DNA of 64,000 bases, from contig NZ_CP040812.1 of the NCBI RefSeq assembly GCF_006159205.1, positions 1,364,001 to 1,428,000 on the forward strand, read 5' to 3'. Both the position numbers and the translations under genes were made by a program. The notes under the pieces were generated by a model. That model searched no databases. It had not been told where the DNA came from and saw only the letters and a list, made by a program, of their open reading frames with translations. How positions within the stretch are numbered: the stretch's first letter is position 1; the number at the start of each line of letters is the position of its first letter. Origin of the DNA: Antarcticibacterium flavum (GTDB taxonomy: Bacteria; Bacteroidota; Bacteroidia; Flavobacteriales; Flavobacteriaceae). This document shows positions 27,715 to 35,679 of this stretch, one piece after another.

Positions 27715-30201
27715 TTAAAAGTGAAAACCGAAGGTTGCAGTGACGCCGAAAGAGCGGGCATCGGGATTATCAAAATAATTTCCGCGGAAGTGGGCATCGA
27801 GCCGAAGGAATTTAAACATATTTCCTACACCCACACTGTATTCCCAATAAGGCTCCCGGCTAGGTGCCACCAGAAGCATTCCTGAAGCATCCAGTTTCCG
27901 GTTCGCTTCAGATATCTCGCCCCATACCCCGCGAATTCCTACAACTTCACGGAGGTTAAGGTCCCGCAGAAGTGGGATATAGGCGAAGATCCTTCCGTTG
28001 AAATTATGCTCAAAATGAGAGGAAATATAAGTATCTGTGACAAATTCATAGAAATTGAGCAGCGGGAAAGTATTGTACATAGAGAAAAAAGTCTGGTTTC
28101 CAGGCACCACGCTTAGCAGCCCCAGCGGAACTTCTCCAAATGTCTTCCCTGCCTCCAGGCTTACATTTGCAAGACCTAACCCTCCTATCCACCAGGGCTG
28201 GTCATAAAAAGCCTGGATCTTACGGTAATTAAAATCGCTGTTGAAAATATCCTTCACTCCCACACTATAATTAAGAAAAACAGTTGCAAAGTTCTCCGGG
28301 TTCACCGCTACCCTGTCCACTCCAAAACCGGCTGTTTTCCTTCCAGGGGTTAATCGCAATACAGTGGAAACCTCTGCCTGGTTGATTTCTTCAGAAACTA
28401 TTGTGCGCGCTTCATCTTCATACCAGGCGAGGCTAAAGGTGGGGGAGGCAGTGGTAAGGTTCCTGTGAGATCCTATTACCTGAAAAGTAACATTACGGAT
28501 TGGCTCGATCTCCACGCCAAAGGTTGCGAGTTGAATTGCAGATAATTTATCATTAGTGCCAACGGTGAGCAGGGAATTGGAAGCCAGGCTCCTGCCAAGC
28601 ACATCGGTCACATTGGTAAGGGAAGCGCCCAGCTGTTCTATATCGCGCCTGTACCCTGCAGAAATTATAAGTCTGCTGGGTTTATCCAGCATCACCTGCC
28701 CCAGGATCCCATATTTGAATTTTTGATCACGAAAGCCATAGGCGCCGTAACCTTCAATTCGCCATGGGTCATTGGGGCCAAAAAAGGTCCTTGCCCCCGC
28801 TCTTAAGCGGAATCCTTCCACTTCATTATAACCAGCAAAATTATATACAGGGCCCAGGTCCCAGCCTTTGAATTCTACATAGCCTGTGGCTGCAACGTGC
28901 GCAAGTCTATAGGCTCGCTGAAATGCCTTTACGGTTTGGAGGGTGTCTATCATTTCATAGACACCGCTTTCATTCCTGTTGAGTGGTTCCAGGCGGTTTT
29001 CCTCCCAAAATTGCTCCTCCCGGTCGTATACCTCATCCCGGTAAGAGATTACCTTATTGCTGTAAAATTTATCGGGTTGTGGCTCATTGAAAACAAAGTC
29101 ATCATAAACCACGGTCTTTTTACCATAGATCCCGCGGGCATCCTCTTTTTTTTCGAAGGAGAAATCGGCCATAAGAAAATCCCTCTTCAGCAGGAAAACA
29201 GAATCATTATATACCTCAAATTCCTGTTCAAGATAAATTCCATTAACCCAGTTGATGTTAGCCTTTTCTGCCATTTCCAGGTTAATAGTTTTGATCGCCC
29301 AGGCGGTATCATTGACCCAAAAATCACCTTTAAATGTAAGTTCATTCTCCCGCCGGGGATAGTAAACCACCTTGTAACACCATTTATCTTCTATAAAAGA
29401 ACTGTCTGCCAGGACATAATTATAAGTGTCTATACCTGTAGTGGAGAGCGGACTTATAAAATTTTTATCAAAAATGCGCATATAATTATCATATACATCC
29501 ACCTCAAAATAAAGGTCCTTTAGTGCCGCGATAAGGATCTGGTTATTATTAAAACCTGAGTTTTTATTCCCGAGTAACTCCTCCTTTTTTTTCCCACTTG
29601 TATTATTCCCGTGAACCTGCATAATAGATTCATTGAGAAAAATTGGCAAATAGGTTTTCCCGGAAATATGATTGGTGTCCAGGTCCTCAAAAATAAATTC
29701 AAGGCCCTTAAAGACCTTGCTGTTCATCAAAGCACTGTCTACAGTGTTGATATCAAATTCCAGTTTTTCGTATTTCCGGAAAGCGTAATGGTCAAACGCT
29801 TTAACACCATTCTTCCTTCTGTTTTCCCAAATCTTCCTAAGGATATCTATAGCAGGATTGTTTTTTTTGGAAGTTTTGCCCCTGTAAATGAAAACTTCAT
29901 CCAGGTTCTCCTCGTCTTCCTTTAGAAGGATCTCCAGCCCCTGGTTGTTCCCAGGTTGTAGCTCCAACACCTGGGTTTCGTATCCCACGAAAGACACTTC
30001 CAGCTGTCTGTGATTCCCTGTGGAGATAAGGTAGAATTGTCCCTCCTCTGTAGTTGTAGTACCTTCTGATGATTTAAGGAAAACCACATTGGCAGAACCC
30101 ACCGGTTCCCCTGCCTCATTTTTTACCACCCCGCTTACCCTGGTTTGTGCAGCGGTAAAAAGGTGGAAAAGGAAAAAACTGAAGATAAAAAGCTGCTTCA
30201 T
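27715..30201 (-). CDS. DUF5686 outer-membrane protein with carboxypeptidase-like regulatory domain
   Basis: An 828-residue outer-membrane protein. The signal peptide is about 1-18 (ending LFTAAQ). Residues about 20-95 are a CarboxypepD_reg-like beta-sandwich (VSGVVKNEAGEPVGSANVVF...VGYETQVLEL). The rest is DUF5686, ending in beta-barrel-like strands and an aromatic C-terminus (TATFGFHF) suited to BAM insertion. The start at 30201 is preferred to one 14 codons upstream, because that stretch is the terminator hairpin of the pdhB gene. Function of DUF5686 is unknown. The order pdhB - DUF5686 - ppa - hppA is, from memory, common in this family. Confidence 0.88.
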   Translation of the reverse strand: MKQLFIFSFFLFHLFTAAQTRVSGVVKNEAGEPVGSANVVFLKSSEGTTTTEEGQFYLISTGNHRQLEVSFVGYETQVLELQPGNNQGLEILLKEDEENLDEVFIYRGKTSKKNNPAIDILRKIWENRRKNGVKAFDHYAFRKYEKLEFDINTVDSALMNSKVFKGLEFIFEDLDTNHISGKTYLPIFLNESIMQVHGNNTSGKKKEELLGNKNSGFNNNQILIAALKDLYFEVDVYDNYMRIFDKNFISPLSTTGIDTYNYVLADSSFIEDKWCYKVVYYPRRENELTFKGDFWVNDTAWAIKTINLEMAEKANINWVNGIYLEQEFEVYNDSVFLLKRDFLMADFSFEKKEDARGIYGKKTVVYDDFVFNEPQPDKFYSNKVISYRDEVYDREEQFWEENRLEPLNRNESGVYEMIDTLQTVKAFQRAYRLAHVAATGYVEFKGWDLGPVYNFAGYNEVEGFRLRAGARTFFGPNDPWRIEGYGAYGFRDQKFKYGILGQVMLDKPSRLIISAGYRRDIEQLGASLTNVTDVLGRSLASNSLLTVGTNDKLSAIQLATFGVEIEPIRNVTFQVIGSHRNLTTASPTFSLAWYEDEARTIVSEEINQAEVSTVLRLTPGRKTAGFGVDRVAVNPENFATVFLNYSVGVKDIFNSDFNYRKIQAFYDQPWWIGGLGLANVSLEAGKTFGEVPLGLLSVVPGNQTFFSMYNTFPLLNFYEFVTDTYISSHFEHNFNGRIFAYIPLLRDLNLREVVGIRGVWGEISEANRKLDASGMLLVAPSREPYWEYSVGVGNMFKFLRLDAHFRGNYFDNPDARSFGVTATFGFHF

Positions 30202-30207
30202 AGGGCA

Positions 30208-30241
30208 CAAAAAAAACTTCATCTGGTAAAGATGAAGTTTC
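30208..30241 (-). terminator. Terminator of pdhB
   Basis: Perfect 10-bp stem AAACTTCATC / GATGAAGTTT with a 7-base loop, followed on the minus strand by a T-run. It begins about 22 bp after the pdhB stop and lies in the leader of the DUF5686 gene. Confidence 0.85.
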
Positions 30242-30262
30242 AAATATAGGAGTAAAAAGTTC

Positions 30263-31240
30263 TTATTTATATAAAACCTTTTTAACTGCTTTTATTACAT
30301 CCTCGCTGTTTGGTAACCACTCTTTGAAAAGAACCGGTGAATATGGCGCAGGAGTATCGGCTGTATTTATCTTTACAATTGGAGCATCAAGATAGTCAAA
30401 TGCCTGTGACTGCACCTGGTAAGTGATCTCTGTAGCGATGTTCCCGAATGGCCAGGCCTCTTCAAGGATTACAAGACGGTTGGTTTTTTTAACCGACTTT
30501 AAGATGGCCTCATGGTCCATTGGACGAATAGTTCTAAGGTCAATGATCTCACAGGAGATATCTTCTTTCTCCAATTCTTCAGCAGCCTTGTAAGCTTCCT
30601 TGATTATTTTTCCGAAGGAAACAATAGTAACATCTGTTCCTTCTCTTTTAATATCTGCAACGCCCAATGGAATTATGTATTCTTCTTCCGGCACCTCACC
30701 CTTGTCCCCGTACATTTGTTCGCTCTCCATAAAGATCACGGGATCATTATCACGAATAGCCGATTTTAAAAGCCCCTTACAGTCGTATGGATTTGAAGGC
30801 ACAACTACTTTTAAACCCGGGCAATTTGCATACCAGCTCTCAAAAGCTTGAGAGTGTGTAGCTGCAAGTTGTCCTGCAGATGCAGTCGGGCCACGAAAAA
30901 CAATTGGAATATTGAATTGCCCGCCACTCATTTGCCTCATTTTGGCAGCGTTGTTAATTATCTGGTCAATTCCAACAAGAGAGAAGTTAAAGGTCATAAA
31001 TTCAACAATTGGCCTGTTGCCGTTCATCGCACTTCCCACGGCTATACCGGCAAAACCAAGCTCTGCAATAGGAGTGTCAATTACACGTTCGGGCCCAAAC
31101 TCGTCCAGCATGCCTTTTGAGGCTTTATAAGCTCCGTTATATTCCGCAACTTCCTCTCCCATTAAATAAATGGTGTCGTCCTTGCGCATCTCTTCACTCA
31201 TCGCCTGCTGAACTGCTTCTCTAAATTGGATTGTCTTCAT
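30263..31240 (-). CDS. pdhB: Pyruvate dehydrogenase E1 component, beta subunit
   Basis: A 325-residue thiamine-diphosphate enzyme subunit from the Met at 31240 (MKTIQFREAVQQAMSEEM). Fourteen codons upstream in frame are not conserved and lie between the start and the -7 box. Family landmarks are LMGEEVAEYNGAYKAS, the TPP-activating Glu region, DTPIAELGFAGIAVG, RGPTASAGQLAATHSQ, and DLRTIRPMD. With the alpha subunit it decarboxylates pyruvate and transfers the acetyl group to E2. No alpha subunit or E2 gene is adjacent, which is usual in flavobacteria. A 2-oxoisovalerate dehydrogenase subunit is less likely. Confidence 0.92.
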   Translation of the reverse strand: MKTIQFREAVQQAMSEEMRKDDTIYLMGEEVAEYNGAYKASKGMLDEFGPERVIDTPIAELGFAGIAVGSAMNGNRPIVEFMTFNFSLVGIDQIINNAAKMRQMSGGQFNIPIVFRGPTASAGQLAATHSQAFESWYANCPGLKVVVPSNPYDCKGLLKSAIRDNDPVIFMESEQMYGDKGEVPEEEYIIPLGVADIKREGTDVTIVSFGKIIKEAYKAAEELEKEDISCEIIDLRTIRPMDHEAILKSVKKTNRLVILEEAWPFGNIATEITYQVQSQAFDYLDAPIVKINTADTPAPYSPVLFKEWLPNSEDVIKAVKKVLYK

Positions 31241-31279
31241 TTCTATATAAAATGTATTGTTGTCAAATTTTTTGAAGAA

Positions 31280-31287
31280 CAAAAATA
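31280..31287 (-). promoter_or_regulatory. -7 box upstream of pdhB
   Basis: Minus-strand TATTTTTG matches TAnnTTTG. It lies about 40 bp before the pdhB start. A TTTA 16 bp further upstream is a possible -33 element. Confidence 0.5.
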
Positions 31288-31414
31288 GTAATTAAGGAAA
31301 GTTTAAACTACTACTTCAGCATAAAATATTTGTTATGCACGCATAGCAAATTCTGATATAATTTACTTATCTTCGTAAACCATATATTCAAACCTTATTA
31401 AAAAGATAATATAG

Positions 31415-32161
31415 ATGAAAATATTAGTATGTATAAGCCACGTGCCAGATACTACCTCCAAGATCAATTTCACAGATAATAATACCCAGTTTGATACCAA
31501 CGGAGTACAGTTTGTAATTAATCCAAATGATGAATTTGGACTTACGCGCGCCATGTGGTTCAAGGAAAAGCAGGGTGCCAGTGTTGATGTTGTAAATGTT
31601 GGAGGTCCTGAAACTGAACCAACTTTAAGAAAGGCCCTGGCCATAGGAGCAGATAATGCCATACGTGTAAACACTCCTGCAAAGGACGGTTTCCAGGTTG
31701 CAAAAGAACTCGCTAAGGTAGCACAGGACGGCAGTTATGATCTTATTATTGCCGGGAGAGAATCTATTGATTATAATGGAGGAATGGTACCGGGAATGCT
31801 TGCGGCAATTTTAAAAGCTAATTTTGTAAATACCTGTATTAGCCTTGAGGTTGAAGGCAATGAAGCCAAAGCCGTAAGGGAAATAGACGGTGGTAAGGAA
31901 AGCGTTACCGCATCCCTTCCATTAGTGATAGGAGCTCAAAAAGGCCTTGTTGAGGAGAGTGATCTTAGGATCCCGAATATGCGTGGGATTATGATGGCCC
32001 GTAAAAAACCATTGAATGTGGTGGAGCCGGTAGATTCCAATCAGGCTACAGAAGTAGAAAAATTTGAAAAGCCAGATGCCAAGGGAGCAGTTAAATTAAT
32101 TGATCCTGATAACCTGGATGAATTGATCAACCTGCTACATAATGAAGCCAAGGTAATCTAA
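31415..32161 (+). CDS. etfB: Electron transfer flavoprotein beta subunit
   Basis: A 248-residue ETF beta subunit: MKILVCISHVPDTTSKI start, NPNDEFGLTRA, the adenine-nucleotide segment ALAIGADNAIRV, the ADP-binding-like GRESIDYNGGMVPGMLA, and the C-terminal LRIPNMRGIMMARKKPL of the recognition loop. With EtfA it carries electrons from acyl-CoA dehydrogenases to the ETF-quinone oxidoreductase. It is co-directional with etfA, 69 bp apart, and divergent from pdhB over about 175 bp. Confidence 0.96.
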   Translation: MKILVCISHVPDTTSKINFTDNNTQFDTNGVQFVINPNDEFGLTRAMWFKEKQGASVDVVNVGGPETEPTLRKALAIGADNAIRVNTPAKDGFQVAKELAKVAQDGSYDLIIAGRESIDYNGGMVPGMLAAILKANFVNTCISLEVEGNEAKAVREIDGGKESVTASLPLVIGAQKGLVEESDLRIPNMRGIMMARKKPLNVVEPVDSNQATEVEKFEKPDAKGAVKLIDPDNLDELINLLHNEAKVI

Positions 32162-32230
32162 AAAAAAAATTAAAGTAGACCGCAAACGTTTTCAAAAATG
32201 GGCGGTTTGAATAATTTAAAAAATAAATAT

Positions 32231-33199
32231 ATGTCAGTTTTAGTATATACAGAATCAGAAGAAGGAAAATTCAAAAAAGCTGCCCTGGAGGTTGCTTCCT
32301 ACGCAAAGGAAGTAGCAGGGATGATGGGAACTACAGTTACCGCTGTTACCTTTAATGCTGAAGATACAGCAGATCTTGGAAAGCATGGGGTAGATAAAGT
32401 ATTAAAAGTAAGCAATGATAAATTGAATAATTTCAATGCTGAAGCTTATGCCGATGCTCTTACGCAGGCGGCAGAAAAAGAAGGTGCGAAAGTTATTATT
32501 TTAAGCCAGAGTGCCAACAGTAAATATCTTGCTCCCCTTCTCGCAGTTCATCTTAATGCAGGTTATGCCTCCAACGTAATGGCTTTGCCGGAAAGTACAG
32601 ATCCTTTCACTGTGAAGAGAACCGCCTTCACCAATAAAGCATTCAGCTTCACAAAATTTACTACAGATGTTAAGATCATTGGACTTTCTAAAAATGCCTT
32701 CGGCTTAAAGGAAAACCAGGGTGATGCTGCAGTTGAGGATTTTAATCCTGAGCTATCTTCTGAAGATTTTTCAGTAAATGTTACCAATGTGGACAAAGCC
32801 AGGGACAAAGTGACTATTGCAGATGCAGAGATCGTGGTTTCCGGTGGACGTGGAATGAAAGGACCGGAGAACTGGGGTATGCTGGAAGAACTGGCAGATA
32901 CTCTTGGGGCGGCTACAGCCTGCTCGAAGCCTGTAAGTGATATGGGCTGGAGGCCTCACAGTGAGCACGTGGGGCAAACAGGAAAACCTGTTGCTGCCAA
33001 CCTTTACATAGCAGTAGGAATTTCCGGAGCTATACAGCATCTTGCAGGAGTTAGTGCTTCAAAGACCAAAGTGGTGATAAACAATGATCCCGAAGCACCT
33101 TTCTTTAAAGCAGCCGATTACGGTATAGTAGGAGATGCCTTTGAAATCGTGCCGAAGCTAAATGAAAAACTCAAAGAATTTAAAGCTAAAAACGCATAA
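32231..33199 (+). CDS. etfA: Electron transfer flavoprotein alpha subunit
   Basis: A 322-residue ETF alpha subunit from the ATG at 32231 (MSVLVYTESEEGKF). An ATG 11 codons earlier gives a non-conserved leader. The C-terminal FAD domain shows VVSGGRGMKGPENW, ATACSKPVSDMGWRPHSEHVGQTG, IAVGISGAIQHLAG and INNDPEAPFFKAADYGIVGD. Partner of EtfB in fatty acid and amino acid oxidation. A strong terminator follows. Confidence 0.96.
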   Translation: MSVLVYTESEEGKFKKAALEVASYAKEVAGMMGTTVTAVTFNAEDTADLGKHGVDKVLKVSNDKLNNFNAEAYADALTQAAEKEGAKVIILSQSANSKYLAPLLAVHLNAGYASNVMALPESTDPFTVKRTAFTNKAFSFTKFTTDVKIIGLSKNAFGLKENQGDAAVEDFNPELSSEDFSVNVTNVDKARDKVTIADAEIVVSGGRGMKGPENWGMLEELADTLGAATACSKPVSDMGWRPHSEHVGQTGKPVAANLYIAVGISGAIQHLAGVSASKTKVVINNDPEAPFFKAADYGIVGDAFEIVPKLNEKLKEFKAKNA

Positions 33200-33220
33200 T
33201 TTTTTTAACTTGCGAGCCTT

Positions 33221-33272
33221 AAAAGGGCTGTCTAAATATGGTAAAATGTCCTTATTTAGACAGCCCTTTTTA
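33221..33272 (+). terminator. Strong terminator of etfBA
   Basis: An inverted repeat of about 18 bp (AAAAGGGCTGTCTAAATA with its complement) around a 14-base loop, followed by T-rich DNA, 21 bp after the etfA stop. Confidence 0.9.
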
Positions 33273-33283
33273 ATTATTGCTAT

Positions 33284-33901
33284 ATGAGTTTAGTACGCCT
33301 TAATATAAAAGGAATTTCTTATAGTCAAACACAGAATGGGGCCTATGCCCTTATTCTTAGCGAGGTGGATGGGGAACGAAAATTACCTATTGTAATCGGC
33401 GCTTTTGAAGCGCAGTCCATTGCTATTGCCCTGGAAAAGGAAATTAAGCCTCCCAGGCCACTCACCCATGACCTGTTCAAGAATTTTAGTGACAGGTTTG
33501 AGATCGTAGTGAAGCAGGTGATCATTCATAAACTGGTGGATGGGGTATTCTATTCCAGCCTCATTTGTGAGCGTGATGGGATCGAAGAGATCATAGATGC
33601 ACGTACAAGTGACGCCATAGCCCTGGCGCTGCGATTTAATGCACCTATATTTACATATAAGAATATACTGGATAAGGCCGGGATCTTCCTTAAGGGAGAA
33701 TCTGGCACTATGACACAAACACCTTCTCCTACAGAGGCCAAAGTAGATGAGATATTTACAGAAAAAGGTGACACTACGGCCGGAAATTATAAATCCATGT
33801 CCCTTGAGGAGCTGGAATCCCTACTATCCCAGGCAGTTAAGAATGAAGACTACGAGAAGGCTGCCAGAATAAGAGATGAGATCTCAAAACGCAATAAGTA
33901 A
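33284..33901 (+). CDS. Bifunctional nuclease (DUF151) with C-terminal UVR-like motif
   Basis: A 205-residue protein. Residues 1-140 are the bifunctional nuclease/DUF151 domain: LPIVIGAFEAQSIAIALE, RPLTHDLFKNF, and IDARTSDAIALALRF. The last 35 residues (SLEELESLLSQAVKNEDYEKAARIRDEI) form a UvrB/UvrC-type helical motif. DUF151 proteins have been reported to have RNase and DNase activity in plants and a few bacteria; the role here is unknown. It follows the etf terminator closely and is 9 bp from nupC, so the two form an operon. Confidence 0.9.
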   Translation: MSLVRLNIKGISYSQTQNGAYALILSEVDGERKLPIVIGAFEAQSIAIALEKEIKPPRPLTHDLFKNFSDRFEIVVKQVIIHKLVDGVFYSSLICERDGIEEIIDARTSDAIALALRFNAPIFTYKNILDKAGIFLKGESGTMTQTPSPTEAKVDEIFTEKGDTTAGNYKSMSLEELESLLSQAVKNEDYEKAARIRDEISKRNK

Positions 33902-33910
33902 GCTTATTTT

Positions 33911-35611
33911 ATGAAAAACTTCCGGGCAGTCCTGCTCTTTATTTTTCTGGGAATTCTAAATGTACATTCGCAAAGTATCACCAAGGAATGGCAACTTGAA
34001 ACAACCGACACTTCCACTACCTCACAGAATAATTTCTCAAACATTGACAGGTTGGTCCTGGATGAGGGAAGATTTGTATTAAATGCTGCTGAAGGAGAAG
34101 ATCTTGAAGGGGATTACCTGTACCAGAACAATTTGCTGGTATTTTTCTTTGACCCTCCCAATGACACGATAAGAAAATACAGGATCACTGAACTTACAGA
34201 TAACACCCTTGTTCTTACAGACAGTTATCAAACCTATAGTTTTACCGAATCTCCTACAGAAGTAGAAGAATTGATCCCGGCTGAAACTGCAAAAGAGATC
34301 ATACCGAGTCAGGGCCTTACCGTTACCAGCGTGTGGCGCGGGATCCTTGGAATGTTTTCCCTGCTGTTGCTGGCATTCTTCTTTAGCAGTAAAAGAAGTG
34401 CTATTAATTGGAGGACCGTGGGAGTAGGACTGGCAGCGCAACTGCTCCTGGCTATCGGGGTTTTGAAAGTGACCTTCATAAAGAACATTTTTGAGTTTGT
34501 TGGAAACATCTTTGTACTCATTCTGGATTTCACAAAAGCAGGAAGTGAATTCCTTTTGGGCGGCCTTATGGAGGTTGATAGTTTTGGTTTTATATTCCTC
34601 TTCCAGGTATTGCCTACCATCATCTTCTTCTCGGCCTTGACATCTGTATTGTTCTATCTAGGGGTGGTGCAAATAATTGTTCGGGGACTGGCCTGGGTGC
34701 TCACTAAACTCATGGGCATCTCGGGCGCAGAAAGTCTAAGTGTGGCGGGAAATATCTTTCTTGGCCAGACAGAAGCTCCTCTATTGATAAAAGCTTACCT
34801 GGAAAGGATGACCCGCAGTGAGATCCTGCTGGTAATGATTGGAGGAATGGCAACCGTTGCCGGCGGGGTGCTGGCAGCCTATATCGGCTTTCTGGGAGGT
34901 GACGATCCCGTATTAAGGCTTCAGTTTGCAAAGCATTTACTGGCAGCATCTGTGATGGCTGCGCCTGGGGCAATAGTTATCTCCAAGATCCTTTACCCGC
35001 AACAGGAACCCGTAAATACAAATGTGGAGATCTCTACTGAAAAAATTGGCTCCAATATCCTGGACGCCATCGCCAATGGTACTACTGAAGGTTTAAAACT
35101 TGCGGCAAATGTTGCAGCGATGCTCCTGGTATTCATCGCCTTCATCGCGATGATAAATTACATTTTAGGATATATAGGAGCGCTCACGACCTTAAATTCA
35201 CTCATTGCCGAATATACACCGTACTCAAAGGTTTCCCTTGAGGCCATCCTTGGAACTGTTTTCGCACCGCTAATGTGGCTCATTGGGGTGGCAGAAGAAG
35301 ATATGATGCTTATGGGGCAACTGCTGGGAATAAAACTTGTCGCCAGTGAATTTGTAGGTTACATACAGCTGGCCGATCTAAAGAACCCTGCAAATTTCCT
35401 AAGCCTCAACTACGAAAAATCTGTTATCATGGCGACCTATATGCTCTGCGGATTCGCAAATTTTGCTTCTATAGGGATACAGATTGGAGGGATAGGCTCA
35501 CTGGCTCCCGGCAAAAGAAAAGTGTTATCTGAATTCGGAATGAAGGCCTTAATTGGAGGAACTATAGCCTCTCTTCTGTCTGCGACTATCGCGGGGATGA
35601 TCATTGGGTAA
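33911..35611 (+). CDS. nupC: NupC-family concentrative nucleoside transporter with a periplasmic N-terminal domain
   Basis: A 566-residue protein. It begins with a signal peptide (to about residue 21) and about 110 residues of beta-rich extracytoplasmic domain. The transporter follows from about residue 140: a first transmembrane helix, then the Nucleos_tra2 core with LFQVLPTIIFFSALTSVLFY, GAESLSVAGNIFLGQTEAPLLI (substrate- and ion-binding hairpin), and the C-terminal GFANFASIGIQIGGIGSLAPG. It imports nucleosides with Na+ or H+. The N-terminal head is absent from E. coli NupC but seen in other Bacteroidota. It probably supplies thymidine/uridine to the nearby salvage and thyA/folA genes. Confidence 0.92.
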   Translation: MKNFRAVLLFIFLGILNVHSQSITKEWQLETTDTSTTSQNNFSNIDRLVLDEGRFVLNAAEGEDLEGDYLYQNNLLVFFFDPPNDTIRKYRITELTDNTLVLTDSYQTYSFTESPTEVEELIPAETAKEIIPSQGLTVTSVWRGILGMFSLLLLAFFFSSKRSAINWRTVGVGLAAQLLLAIGVLKVTFIKNIFEFVGNIFVLILDFTKAGSEFLLGGLMEVDSFGFIFLFQVLPTIIFFSALTSVLFYLGVVQIIVRGLAWVLTKLMGISGAESLSVAGNIFLGQTEAPLLIKAYLERMTRSEILLVMIGGMATVAGGVLAAYIGFLGGDDPVLRLQFAKHLLAASVMAAPGAIVISKILYPQQEPVNTNVEISTEKIGSNILDAIANGTTEGLKLAANVAAMLLVFIAFIAMINYILGYIGALTTLNSLIAEYTPYSKVSLEAILGTVFAPLMWLIGVAEEDMMLMGQLLGIKLVASEFVGYIQLADLKNPANFLSLNYEKSVIMATYMLCGFANFASIGIQIGGIGSLAPGKRKVLSEFGMKALIGGTIASLLSATIAGMIIG

Positions 35612-35679
35612 TATTTTGAAGTTCGCCTCTTATTCTAAAGAGCATCTTCCATTCTAATATAGAAAATTCCTCTAATAAT

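Noticed and set aside
30202..30243. A longer N-terminus for the DUF5686 protein
   Set aside because: The extra codons form the perfect terminator hairpin of pdhB, and the shorter start gives a normal signal peptide.
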